A DNA stretch of 33,006 nucleotides from the IMG/VR virus record IMGVR_UViG_3300032893_000209, positions 1-33,006 of that record; one strand, 5' to 3'. Numbering within the stretch: position 1 is the stretch's first letter; each line of letters begins with the position of its first letter. This DNA is from a virus. The position numbers and the translations under genes were made by a program. This document shows positions 8,722-16,840 of the stretch, one piece after another. The notes under the pieces were generated by a model. That model searched no databases. It had not been told where the DNA came from and saw only the letters and a list, made by a program, of their open reading frames with translations.

Positions 8722-10286
8722 TAATCCAAGCCAAGAGACGAAGCAGGGACCCTAGCAGGAACAGCACTTCCCAAACCAGCCCATTCAGGATGCGCTTGTA
8801 AGAATGCAGCGTTTTGTTCTTGTGGAGTTCTCATCAGCATACTTGGATTATTTTTAAGCCAAGTGTTCATAGCCGTAGAATATCCGGCTGTACTTTTAAC
8901 ATCAACCCCATGCACTGTCTTATATAGTTCAGCAAGTTTCGGGTCTTTTTGAAGAGCCTCTAACAAATCAAGCTGTGGATTACGGTTATATGCTTTGGCA
9001 TGTATCCCAGCAACCTTTTCAGCGCTAGCTGCACGCTTATTTTCAAGTTCAAGCTGCGTCAATACCTGCATACGACGTTCATTAAAATGTTCAAGTCGGT
9101 CTTGGGCCTTTTGATATGCACTTTCTGCCATAGTCATCTTACCTAAAGCTTCAGCTCGTTCACCTTTTTTAATCTCAAGAGCAGCGCGATGGGCTTCTTT
9201 AACCATACGATCATAATCCTCATCGCCTTTCATAAGTACAGGAGTCGCGGTGGAAGCAGCGCGCCCCAAGCCTTCAAGGAAACCAGCTAGCCCCGGAGTT
9301 CTAACATTAGTCATTGCTCCTGCAGCCGATAGCATTGCATAAGCTTTACTATTTTCATGTAGCTCGTCCGCCCGCTCACGATCCTTTTTGATCTGTTCCT
9401 TTTCCTCTTTATACCCATCTTTACCTAAATGCTTCTCCCAGAATTTGGCTTGTTCTTCATGATATTTTTCCAAATCTTCAACTTCCGGTTTTTCACCAAT
9501 TAAATCTTTTACAAACGCAGCTTGATCTGGTTTAGCAGCAGCTATTCCACTCATAGCATTGGTGGGGGCTGGGGCGGCTTGAACTTGAGTAGTAACAGGT
9601 TGCGAACCAGCAATTCCGCCAAATTCTCCGGGAATTTGGGCACTAATCGGTTGACGCGGTGGAGCTTGCGGGGCTACCGCCGCTTGATTAGAAAAAGCGC
9701 TCTTGGCCATTCTTAAAGCTACCGCAGGAGGCCATATCTGTTTATATTTTTCAAATAACGTATTTAAAGTATCAGGTACAGTATTCTTTATGCTCTGCCA
9801 ACCTTCCATAATTGGGGAGCCAAATACGGTATCCCCAACATTCGGAGCATTAGCAATCTCAGCGCCAGAAGCAGGTAAATCTGTAGCTAAAGGCCCAGTA
9901 TTAAAAAATGTGCCGCTCTTTTTAAGTGGACCGCCTTCAGCAAACGCTACCAATCCACCACCGGCAAACTTTTGCCCAACCTGCGACACCGTACCGCGAG
10001 TATCCATCTGCGGTTGCGGATAGTTCTGAATCGCCGGATTATTCTCCATAGCCGCCTTCTGTTGCGCGGCTTGAAGCACCATATCTTTAACAGTACGTGG
10101 GTCTTCTGCACCTTGTCCTTGCGCGCCTTGTCTTAATTTTTGACGACGCATCCATTCGCCCATAGCCAATGATTGCTCCATAGGCATAGCAGGATTCGGA
10201 CTTTTAACCATCCGTTGTAAAGCTTCATCAGGAAATTTTATCGGGTCCTGAATCTCACCCGCTAATCTCATATAATTAATAGCCAT
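8721..10286 (-). CDS. Putative internal virion / ejection protein with GG motif and long helical region
   Basis: This 521-residue protein has no enzyme signature. Residues 1-105 are polar and Gln/Met-rich. Residues 107-120 carry FAGGGLVAFAEGGP, a glycine-pair motif also seen in tape measure-like and internal proteins of other phages. Residues about 180-260 are Pro/Ala/Gln-rich. Residues about 265-440 are highly charged and predicted to form long helices or a coiled coil. The gene lies between two other large glycine/glutamine-rich genes at the distal end of the structural run, the usual place for ejection proteins in short-tailed phages. Its stop shares one base with the start of the giant downstream gene, suggesting coupled translation. 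The ejection role is inferred from position and composition only. Confidence 0.6.
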   Translation of the reverse strand: MAINYMRLAGEIQDPIKFPDEALQRMVKSPNPAMPMEQSLAMGEWMRRQKLRQGAQGQGAEDPRTVKDMVLQAAQQKAAMENNPAIQNYPQPQMDTRGTVSQVGQKFAGGGLVAFAEGGPLKKSGTFFNTGPLATDLPASGAEIANAPNVGDTVFGSPIMEGWQSIKNTVPDTLNTLFEKYKQIWPPAVALRMAKSAFSNQAAVAPQAPPRQPISAQIPGEFGGIAGSQPVTTQVQAAPAPTNAMSGIAAAKPDQAAFVKDLIGEKPEVEDLEKYHEEQAKFWEKHLGKDGYKEEKEQIKKDRERADELHENSKAYAMLSAAGAMTNVRTPGLAGFLEGLGRAASTATPVLMKGDEDYDRMVKEAHRAALEIKKGERAEALGKMTMAESAYQKAQDRLEHFNERRMQVLTQLELENKRAASAEKVAGIHAKAYNRNPQLDLLEALQKDPKLAELYKTVHGVDVKSTAGYSTAMNTWLKNNPSMLMRTPQEQNAAFLQAHPEWAGLGSAVPARVPASSLGLD

Positions 10287-10288
10287 AA

Positions 10289-11239
10289 TTATCCCGTCAT
10301 TTTACCAAGCGCAGCAGCGCCTAATCCGAGGCCAGCTACTTGGGAATAAATATTAGGCTGAGGCAAATAGGTCGTAGTATTAATAGAAGGTTGTACTGGT
10401 ACACCACCCATGATTCCAGAAAGCCAAGACAGTTGCTGCATGGGGAACAACTGCTGGTTCATATAATCCTGATAGCTGGTATTAAGTGCTTGCTGTCCAG
10501 TAGCTTGTTGAACACCGCCAGTTTGCCCAAGACCAGCAATTCCTTGAGAGGCTATTTGTCCTGTACCCAAAGCAGTTTGAAGTTGACGCGAAGCATCTTG
10601 CCCAAACATATTCTGTGCATTTTGATATGCGGCATTCTGGCCTTGCATCGCAGTTTGGGCCATTACCTGTTCTAAATTACGTTGTGCTTCCGCGCTTTGA
10701 AGACCAGCACGATAACCGCCATAAGCTCCAGATTGCTGTTGTTGACCTTGAAGTTGTTGCTGATTAATATCTCCTTGCCGTTGCAATTCTTGTAAAGCTA
10801 TACCTGTAACATTTTGCTGATATGGACTCATGTATTGTTGGGCAATATTATTATTCCAAGTCTGCCCAGCATTCTGAAGAAGTGCGGGAATCCCACCCAC
10901 TACTTGTTGTCCAGCAGTTCCGTATCCACTAGCTAAATCGTTGGCCTGTTGTTGACCAGAAGTTAAATCTTGTACGCGAGGACCATTATAAGTAGGATAA
11001 GCTTGGGTGCTAACATCCTGCGCCCTATTCATCATACTGTTGTAATACGGTTCCGCCCACGGAGGAAGTTGACTCGATTGAACTGTACTAGTAGATGGAG
11101 CGGCAGCTTGTTGGCTACCGCCTCCTCCTTTTCCACATTGGGCTACAGGGCCTTCATATTCATAGGAATCCGAATCAACAATTTTATATTGTTGAGTTTT
11201 TTCATCCCATTCATATTCGACTCTAGTGTAGATTTTCAT
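10289..11239 (-). CDS. Gln/Gly-rich putative internal virion protein
   Basis: This protein of about 316 residues has a folded-looking acidic N-terminus (MKIYTRVEYEWDEK) and then a long Gln/Asn/Gly/Ala-rich body. Short helices there are built around phrases such as YMSPYQQNVTGIALQEL and QQQLQGQQQQSGAYGGYR. The C-terminus is Gly/Ala-rich and hydrophobic (VAGLGLGAAALGKMTG). It has no transmembrane helix of standard length and no catalytic motif. I chose the ATG at 11239 because it overlaps the preceding TGA as ATGA, the junction style used across this operon. An ATG at 11254 would add five residues. Composition and position suggest a DNA-ejection or core protein like the internal proteins of podoviruses. 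I recall similar proteins in environmental podoviruses, but the function is not demonstrated. Confidence 0.6.
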   Translation of the reverse strand: MKIYTRVEYEWDEKTQQYKIVDSDSYEYEGPVAQCGKGGGGSQQAAAPSTSTVQSSQLPPWAEPYYNSMMNRAQDVSTQAYPTYNGPRVQDLTSGQQQANDLASGYGTAGQQVVGGIPALLQNAGQTWNNNIAQQYMSPYQQNVTGIALQELQRQGDINQQQLQGQQQQSGAYGGYRAGLQSAEAQRNLEQVMAQTAMQGQNAAYQNAQNMFGQDASRQLQTALGTGQIASQGIAGLGQTGGVQQATGQQALNTSYQDYMNQQLFPMQQLSWLSGIMGGVPVQPSINTTTYLPQPNIYSQVAGLGLGAAALGKMTG

Positions 11240-11649
11240 TTTATCCACCGACATTCTTCTTTAAGCATTCCATAGGCGATTAAATCATCGTCCCCAAATC
11301 CCCAACGCATATTGCCTTCGTATTTAAAACCCATTCTTTCAACCATACTTCTAGAAGTTTTATTCTTTTTAGCGCACAAAACAGTAAGACGTATACAATT
11401 ATTATCAATAAATGGATATCTAAATAAAGCTCGTAGAACTCTACGACTAGCCCAATTAGATTTCGGTTCTACCGCAATACTCGCTCTCATGTCGTACCCG
11501 TTGTAATCGGAGTACACAACAGCCCCCAGCAATCTCTTTTCGTCTCCAAAGCCAATGCACGTTGCTGTATCCGAAAATTTGTCTTTCATTCCCGGAATTC
11601 GAGAGCGTACCCACTCTCGAAGATCGCATCCGCCTACGATGTAAATCAT
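11236..11649 (-). CDS. GNAT-family N-acetyltransferase
   Basis: This is a complete 137-residue single-domain protein. Residues about 38-62 form the strand pair LLGAVVYSDYNGYDMRASIAV. Residues 67-79 hold the Arg-rich helix ASRRVLRALFRYP, where the acetyl-CoA pyrophosphate loop normally sits. Residues 86-112 give strand and helix with the GNAT motif B hallmark: N96, S99, then ERMGFKYEG at 104-112. Enzymes of this fold move an acetyl group from acetyl-CoA to an amine. The substrate cannot be told from the sequence. The canonical Q/RxxGxG/A loop is degenerate (WASRRVLR), which is common in phage GNATs. It lies between internal virion protein genes, 3 bases after one and overlapping the next by 4. 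It could modify a virion protein or a host target. Confidence 0.8.
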   Translation of the reverse strand: MIYIVGGCDLREWVRSRIPGMKDKFSDTATCIGFGDEKRLLGAVVYSDYNGYDMRASIAVEPKSNWASRRVLRALFRYPFIDNNCIRLTVLCAKKNKTSRSMVERMGFKYEGNMRWGFGDDDLIAYGMLKEECRWIK

Positions 11650-11652
11650 AGA

Positions 11653-13065
11653 TCAAACAGGCCCCGGTTGTTTGGTTGTCCCATGTCTCTTTTTACGAAC
11701 GTGATGCACAACGGCCATTAATTTTTTAGCTCCAGCTTTGCTACTGCCATTTCCAATATCACTCACAGCATCGGCTGGCACAACAAATTCACCGTCAGCC
11801 AATCTCGCTTCTTGTTGGCCATCAATATTGGCTTTTACAGAATCGCTAAGTCCATCTCCCGGACCCTCAATGAAACGCCCATGAGACATAGCTACAGGAG
11901 GGGCATTATGGAACGCTCTTTCTAACAATGGATCATGCACACCCGCAATTCCCATTTTACTTACTGGGCTATCCGGATTTGTTAAATCAGATGCAGCGCT
12001 AGCCTTGCTTTCATATAAAGAACGTAAAGCTTGGGTAATACTTCTATGGTGTCCTTTATCGCTCACTGCATCAGGCATAGGAGCGAAATGCATTTTCTTT
12101 GATTTTCTATAATTAGCAATCCCACCACGAGCCAAACCACCGCTTGAAAAAGCAGTTCCTAAATTCGTACTTGCTGTACCGATAATACGAGGATCATAAA
12201 AATTCGGATACCCACCAATCGGCACACCTTGATAAGTCCCCGGACGAGTATATAAGTCCCAACCAGCTAAAGGATTAGCATTCGGTCCATTTGCCGCATT
12301 TTTCAGCGCTTGTTGCTGGGCTAAAGTTTGGTTATAAGCTCCAAGACCAAGAGCGCCAACACCAACAGCACCTAAAGCTCCTTTATTTTGTTTATAAAAA
12401 TCTAGAGGACTTTGAAAAGCTTGTGATAATCCTGATCCTACATTACTGAGACGATTGGATAAATTATTAGTTGGACCAGCATTGGTATCATAATTAGAAC
12501 CATAACTATCTTGGAAAGCTTTATTGTAAATCTCTTGTTGATTTGGAGCCAATTCAGAATAATTAATAGGAGCATTCCCAGCCGGGTCTAACATTCCAGA
12601 ATCAGCTAAATGTTGAGTAACCGCATTTTCTCCAGCTAATTTGGCTGCATCTAAACTAGGAAGTGCTTCGGCTGCATTAACACCAACAGAACTATCAAGA
12701 GCAGGCATCATGGCAGCATCGCCCATGATCGAATTCAATCCACCACCAAGTAATCCACCAAGAATTCCTTTCTCCCAGTGTCCTGTAGCCGCGCCACTAG
12801 CTATACCGCTAATAAGACCACTCATTAAAGGGCTTAGCTCTGGAGCAAAAAGACTTAAACCAATTCCTACAAGCGGACCAATAGCATCAGATAACTTAAA
12901 AGCTTCTGGTAATCCCGTCTTAGGATTAATTGTTAAAGTCTTACCTTGTTTCTTCGCTAAATACTGAAGGTAGATAAGTTCTGCTGGAGATATATGAAGA
13001 AGTAAAGTATCCCCATGCCGCCCTTGGGCTGCAAGTATTTGGGCAATTCCAGAAAGCTGGGTCAT
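11653..13065 (-). CDS. Putative internal/tail protein with tape-measure-like C-terminal motifs
   Basis: I start this gene at the ATG at 13065 (470 residues). It overlaps the preceding TGA as ATGA and has GGAG about 8 bases upstream. An upstream in-frame ATG at 13089 would lie deeper inside the previous gene. The N-terminus contains GRHGDTLLLHISPAE and a compact unit ending GLPEAF. Gly/Ala-rich hydrophobic segments follow (about residues 65-115 and again near 225-245). A glycine-pair stretch, FSSGGLARGGIANYRKS, lies around 305-320. The C-terminal 80 residues contain EGPGDGLSDSVKA and ARLADGEFVVPADAVS, motifs I associate with tape measure and internal proteins. The tail is basic. The hydrophobic blocks could help form a channel during DNA entry, but that is inference. 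No enzyme motif is visible. Confidence 0.6.
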   Translation of the reverse strand: MTQLSGIAQILAAQGRHGDTLLLHISPAELIYLQYLAKKQGKTLTINPKTGLPEAFKLSDAIGPLVGIGLSLFAPELSPLMSGLISGIASGAATGHWEKGILGGLLGGGLNSIMGDAAMMPALDSSVGVNAAEALPSLDAAKLAGENAVTQHLADSGMLDPAGNAPINYSELAPNQQEIYNKAFQDSYGSNYDTNAGPTNNLSNRLSNVGSGLSQAFQSPLDFYKQNKGALGAVGVGALGLGAYNQTLAQQQALKNAANGPNANPLAGWDLYTRPGTYQGVPIGGYPNFYDPRIIGTASTNLGTAFSSGGLARGGIANYRKSKKMHFAPMPDAVSDKGHHRSITQALRSLYESKASAASDLTNPDSPVSKMGIAGVHDPLLERAFHNAPPVAMSHGRFIEGPGDGLSDSVKANIDGQQEARLADGEFVVPADAVSDIGNGSSKAGAKKLMAVVHHVRKKRHGTTKQPGPV

Positions 13066-13535
13066 AAATAACTCCAAACTACCACCCACGCCGATCCAGT
13101 GCCGGTGGCATTACTTGTTGATTTTAAACCTCTTGCTTGCCATTGGGTTGGCATAGTTATAGTAGCTGCACCATCTATTTTTTCAGCCCCAGAACATTGG
13201 ATAGTTATATTATTAGCCCCAGCCGTAATTCGCTTAAAAATAATAAGTCTTCCAATATAAGAAGCGGCTGGTTGTAACGTAACTGTTATAGCTCCTCCAG
13301 TAGTATCTATTAGATTTAAGCCACTAGAAGGTCCAACAGTAAAAGAAGAAGTTTGAAGTTCTACAAGAGTTTCACTTTCTTCTTGAGCATTAGGTCCAGC
13401 TAAGGAATCAAAATTTTGTCCTGTAATATCAATAATTTGATTAAAGGCACTCGCATCGTATTGCGGAGGGGCGGTGGGGATTCGAGCAATCGGAACAGCT
13501 TGGCTTTGTTCCCCTTTAATAGTGGTAGTAGTCAT
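13062..13535 (-). CDS. Beta-rich tail-associated structural protein
   Basis: This 157-residue protein has a Pro/Ala-rich polar N-terminus (1-60) and a beta-rich C-terminal domain (about 62-157). The pattern there, TGGAITVTLQPAASYIGRL then FKRITAGANNITIQ and a final Trp-rich strand, recurs at the distal ends of phage tail fibres and accessory proteins as a small beta-sandwich or beta-helix cap. It overlaps both neighbours by four bases (ATGA at 13532-13535 and at 13062-13065). It sits directly after the gp10-like tail hub, so a tail-tip or accessory role is likely. I do not recognise a named family. Confidence 0.55.
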   Translation of the reverse strand: MTTTTIKGEQSQAVPIARIPTAPPQYDASAFNQIIDITGQNFDSLAGPNAQEESETLVELQTSSFTVGPSSGLNLIDTTGGAITVTLQPAASYIGRLIIFKRITAGANNITIQCSGAEKIDGAATITMPTQWQARGLKSTSNATGTGSAWVVVWSYL

Positions 13536-15409
13536 GAATTCCGTCCATCAGGTTGAATATCAAGCCTGATAGCACCTAATTGCCACATACATCCGACTGA
13601 ACCATTTTTAACTTCAATATTCAATTGTCTGCCGCGTATACGAGTATATAAATAAGGAGTAAAACTATCGGGGTTTGAAGTTAATTTTACAATAGTTTTG
13701 TTTGTACTAGTTTGACTTGATAATTGTCCCGCTGATTGTTTAGCAGTTAAAACTAAGTCCACTGTTGGATTGGCTACAGTCGAACCAGCAAAATTTATAT
13801 CGGTAAGAATTCGTTTAACAAAAGATAAATGATCTCCATCATCAATATCAAAATCCGTGCTAGTAATGGTAGCTACTCCGGGATTAGCTCCTACTTCATG
13901 CTGATATAAATTAGCAAATGGGGTATTGATAGGAGCATTCGTTCCTACATTAGTAGAAGTACCCATCGGATATCCAAAGATAGAAGAATCAAACCATGCA
14001 GTCCTATCTAACGTTCCGAAATACCAAAGATTGTCGGTATAATTGAAAATAACGTACCGATCACAATACCCAGTAGTAGAACTTAAACTTTTATATAGCC
14101 AAATAAGTTCATTATGTCGTTGATTAGACCCGGCATAAATTTGCTGAGACTGATTAAAATCAATCCCATTAGCAGTATCTTCAAATAAATAGTCTTTAAC
14201 AGTACAAGGTAAAGTACTTATACGACCATCATATACGAAGAATTTACCGTTACCCATCCAGTAAGTATTATTATTTAAACTAACAATAGAATTTGGACTA
14301 GCTATAGAAATATTTTTATCTACAATAGCAAAAGAATAAACTAAAGGTGCCCCAATAAAAGTCATCGTATAAAGGGCAGAATCAGTAAAGATTAAATTCG
14401 TCCCTTTACTTTTAATGCCTTTAACAATAAAACTTCCCTCATCAAGTCGCTGTCCACCCGCCGCATTAGTAACAAGCGGAGTCCACATAGGAGCATTTTC
14501 AGTATCACTCCATCGAATAAACATAGGATCAATCGTTCCAGACCCTATAGGATTAACACCACACGCTATAACGTGATGATCATCAGCAACAAATACAGAA
14601 TTAACTACAGTAGGAACATCAGAAGCCCCACCCATACTAGATAAGAAAACAGCTCTAGTAGTAAATCCTCCAGCCGCAGACCAGTAATAAATAACTCCAC
14701 CACGATCTGCAAATACAAGGTCTTGACCAAAATTATCAACAGACCATAAGCGCATATTAGTAACTACTCCGGCACCAACGCTTTGCCCCCATCCACTATT
14801 ACCCCATCCACCAGCGCCCCAACCAACACCACTAGTTTGGGAAGCAGGACCTACATGAATTTCATAATCTGCGCGAACAGCAGCGCCGCCACCAGAAGTA
14901 GTCGCATTCGCGGCAGTATCAACAAGAACCTGATACGTAGTTCCCGTCAAAACAGACGCAACCTGCAAACTAGTATTAAAACTAGCGGATGGAATTCCAG
15001 CAAAACCTGTAGCCCCACTAAAATCTACAAAATCATATTGCAGAGGGGCATTTGTAGCATCAGTAACAGTTACTAATTTAGAACCACTCGTGGTAGCGAA
15101 GGGGTTTGCACCTAATGGATTAGTAGTAACTCGTATAGGAGTTATATCATTAGGAGTATTGCCTTGGGTTATATAAAATTTTAAATGAGTCCCTAATGCC
15201 GCAACAAGTGTTCCGTTTAATAAAGCCCAAGTAAAAATTGATCTGCAAATACCTAAAAAAGTAGACGACAACATATCTACCCAACCGCCAATACTTTCCG
15301 GCATTCCCATACGAAAGCGAATTTGATCACAATCGTACCAACCAACTTCGTTAGTATAGGAAGTAACATCCCGGACAATCCCCGGTTTAAAAACGTATTT
15401 CTTAAGCAT
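13532..15409 (-). CDS. gp10-like tail hub / DNA stabilisation protein (tubular tail protein B analogue)
   Basis: This 625-residue beta-rich protein opens KPGIVRDVTSYTNEVGWYDC and continues IRFRMGMPESIGGW. That N-terminus is typical of podovirus tail hub proteins related to P22 gp10 and, functionally, to T7 tubular tail protein B (gp12). The rest is a run of short strands with Asp/Asn turns, consistent with a beta-propeller. A glycine/tryptophan loop, GWGAGGWGNSGWG, occupies residues 196-208. In known phages this protein extends the portal-adaptor channel and helps seal packaged DNA. Its ATG shares one base with the upstream i-spanin stop, so it follows the lysis cassette directly instead of the other tail genes. 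The assignment rests on the N-terminal motif, size and context. Confidence 0.65.
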   Translation of the reverse strand: MLKKYVFKPGIVRDVTSYTNEVGWYDCDQIRFRMGMPESIGGWVDMLSSTFLGICRSIFTWALLNGTLVAALGTHLKFYITQGNTPNDITPIRVTTNPLGANPFATTSGSKLVTVTDATNAPLQYDFVDFSGATGFAGIPSASFNTSLQVASVLTGTTYQVLVDTAANATTSGGGAAVRADYEIHVGPASQTSGVGWGAGGWGNSGWGQSVGAGVVTNMRLWSVDNFGQDLVFADRGGVIYYWSAAGGFTTRAVFLSSMGGASDVPTVVNSVFVADDHHVIACGVNPIGSGTIDPMFIRWSDTENAPMWTPLVTNAAGGQRLDEGSFIVKGIKSKGTNLIFTDSALYTMTFIGAPLVYSFAIVDKNISIASPNSIVSLNNNTYWMGNGKFFVYDGRISTLPCTVKDYLFEDTANGIDFNQSQQIYAGSNQRHNELIWLYKSLSSTTGYCDRYVIFNYTDNLWYFGTLDRTAWFDSSIFGYPMGTSTNVGTNAPINTPFANLYQHEVGANPGVATITSTDFDIDDGDHLSFVKRILTDINFAGSTVANPTVDLVLTAKQSAGQLSSQTSTNKTIVKLTSNPDSFTPYLYTRIRGRQLNIEVKNGSVGCMWQLGAIRLDIQPDGRNS

Positions 15410-15930
15410 TATTTTATTTGATTAGCGTAGTCGTAGCAGGTTTTATAGTCTGCGTTGAGTTGGTCTGCATCGTAGGCGAGTTGCCGAAGATTTCCTGCAA
15501 TCTGGTCTGGAAGCTGTACGAACGTGGTGGCGTCATCACCGGAGGGGACGGCGGTGGTGGCTTGGGCGCTTCCACTACTTGTCCCACATCCTCTGTCAAT
15601 CTGCTTGAGTTGGAAGCGCAAGCTGTTGCCAGCATACTGAGTACGAAGAGCATTAATTTCATTCCGTTTTTTAACATCAGCTTGCTCCAATTGAGTTTTA
15701 AAACGATCTCGTTCTGTCATTAAAGCTAAATTTGCATCTTGGGCAGCGCGATATTTAGCGTTGGCTTCTGTTTTTTGATCTGCTAATTTCTTATTAATGG
15801 TGTCGAATTCCCCTTGATCAGCCACTTTCTGGTCATTTACTCCATTAGTATGCCCCATTCGATAACCACTAATTCCCGCACCAGCTACGGCTAGTACAAA
15901 TATAAGAATCAGCCACGGACTAGGAATCAT
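15409..15930 (-). CDS. Rz: i-spanin (Rz-like inner-membrane spanin)
   Basis: This 173-residue protein has an uncleaved N-terminal membrane anchor (about residues 5-24, WLILIFVLAVAGAGIS), then a charged helical region predicted to be a coiled coil (about 35-95). The C-terminal segment is LAYDADQLNADYKTCYDYA. The topology matches Rz: cytoplasmic stub, one inner-membrane helix and a periplasmic coiled coil that binds the outer-membrane partner. The pair fuses the two membranes at the last step of lysis. The outer-membrane partner is encoded within this gene in another frame. The start overlaps the endolysin stop as ATGA (15927-15930), and the stop overlaps the tail hub start. Confidence 0.85.
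   Translation of the reverse strand: MIPSPWLILIFVLAVAGAGISGYRMGHTNGVNDQKVADQGEFDTINKKLADQKTEANAKYRAAQDANLALMTERDRFKTQLEQADVKKRNEINALRTQYAGNSLRFQLKQIDRGCGTSSGSAQATTAVPSGDDATTFVQLPDQIAGNLRQLAYDADQLNADYKTCYDYANQIK
15414..15677 (-). CDS. Rz1: o-spanin (Rz1-like outer-membrane lipoprotein), embedded in the i-spanin gene
   Basis: This 87-residue reading frame lies wholly within the i-spanin gene in a different frame. It begins with a lipoprotein signal peptide: Lys-containing n-region, hydrophobic LMLFVLSMLATA and acceptor Cys20 (LATAC; Ala instead of the usual Leu at -3). Position +2 is Ala, so outer-membrane sorting is expected. A proline-rich stretch (APKPPPPSPPVMTPP, about residues 37-51) is the hallmark of Rz1 proteins. 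The mature protein would be about 67 residues, a usual size. An ATG at residue 6 is an alternative start. The embedded arrangement is the same type as lambda Rz/Rz1. It stops five bases before the i-spanin does. It would pair with the periplasmic end of the i-spanin. Confidence 0.85.
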   Translation of the reverse strand: MLKNGMKLMLFVLSMLATACASNSSRLTEDVGQVVEAPKPPPPSPPVMTPPRSYSFQTRLQEIFGNSPTMQTNSTQTIKPATTTLIK

Positions 15931-16448
15931 ATAAGGGCCTCTTTAGCTTTTTCCAAATAAGCAAGTCGAGACTGATACCCATTAGTTCCGCCATTAATTC
16001 GTTTAGTTATATGCAGAAAATCTCCAGCATCAGCTAATTCATTTAAACCCTTGGTTTTCCAAAACCATCCGGCACTGCGGCAAGCGTTTTCAGGAGTTTC
16101 GAGTAGCTCAGGATTAGATAGGAGGTCCAAACCAAGGGCATTACCACACTTATTGTAATTATCTCTACCGGTAATTTGAATAAGTCCTCTTCCTTTAAAT
16201 TTAATTCCATCTCCATCCTCGGTGTTTCCCAAATCGGTCCGGCCTTCGTATTCCTCACCAGATGCAAGCTCTTTAACATAGCGAAATTCCCCAGATTCGT
16301 GAGCTATTTGGGCTATAAACATCCCTTCGCGTACAGGATTATCAATATCAAACTCACGCATTGCATCGTTTAAAGGGTCTACAAAAACAGCTAATCTTCC
16401 AGTAGTTGCATAAGCGCAAATTTTTTTAAGCTCATCTAAAGTAATCAT
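15927..16448 (-). CDS. Endolysin, glycoside hydrolase family 19 (chitinase-like) muramidase
   Basis: This 173-residue single-domain enzyme shows the lysozyme-like GH19 pattern. AHESGEFRYVKE at 49-60 contains the probable general acid Glu51. YEGRTDLGN at 67-75 offers a second acidic residue. FKGRGLIQITGRDNY at 84-98 forms the substrate groove. Such phage enzymes cut the glycan backbone of peptidoglycan rather than chitin. I see no signal peptide or membrane anchor at the N-terminus (MITLDELKKICAYATTG), so release should depend on a holin. It overlaps the preceding membrane-protein gene and the following i-spanin gene by ATGA junctions, making one lysis cassette. Confidence 0.9.
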   Translation of the reverse strand: MITLDELKKICAYATTGRLAVFVDPLNDAMREFDIDNPVREGMFIAQIAHESGEFRYVKELASGEEYEGRTDLGNTEDGDGIKFKGRGLIQITGRDNYNKCGNALGLDLLSNPELLETPENACRSAGWFWKTKGLNELADAGDFLHITKRINGGTNGYQSRLAYLEKAKEALI

Positions 16449-16831
16449 CTATCATCACCACGAACCAAACGTTTGCAAATTTCTCGGGCATCATTTTTAT
16501 TGCGTAGCGCGGGATCGCTCAAGCAGGCAATTTCTTTTATAGCTGTGGTAGATTTTCTTTGTTCTACAGCTAATTCTTTAATGGCACTAACTGTATTTAA
16601 ATTATTTTCTTTTAAAACTTCAATAAATTCTTTATGAGTTTTATCTACTTGCTCTACATTTATTCGTTTATCAGATTGAGCGGAAGCTTGCTGGAAACAT
16701 AAATATCCAACACCCATAATCATTGGAAGCCAAACTAAATCTATTAAACGATATCCCCGAGCGCGTGCGGTAACTCCTGTCGGCCCTGCTCCAATATCAA
16801 TTTCTTTTCCATCTCCAGAGTCTTCAGCCAT
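16445..16831 (-). CDS. Single-span membrane protein, candidate holin
   Basis: This 128-residue protein has a short acidic and Gly-rich N-terminus, basic residues at about 23-27 (RARGYR), and one hydrophobic segment of about 18-20 residues near 29-48 (LIDLVWLPMIMGVGYLCF). A long charged, helical C-terminal domain follows. It comes immediately before the endolysin gene with an ATGA overlap, the normal place for a holin. One membrane span plus a charged tail fits the broad class III (T4 T-like) or T7 gp17.5-like topologies, but I cannot match a named family. A non-holin membrane protein of the lysis cassette is possible. The holin call rests mainly on position. Confidence 0.55.
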   Translation of the reverse strand: MAEDSGDGKEIDIGAGPTGVTARARGYRLIDLVWLPMIMGVGYLCFQQASAQSDKRINVEQVDKTHKEFIEVLKENNLNTVSAIKELAVEQRKSTTAIKEIACLSDPALRNKNDAREICKRLVRGDDR

Positions 16832-16840
16832 AAATCTTCC

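Noticed and set aside
11654-13089. An upstream start at 13089 for the 470-residue protein
   Set aside because: It would deepen the overlap with the previous gene, whereas 13065 gives the operon's usual ATGA junction and has GGAG at proper spacing.
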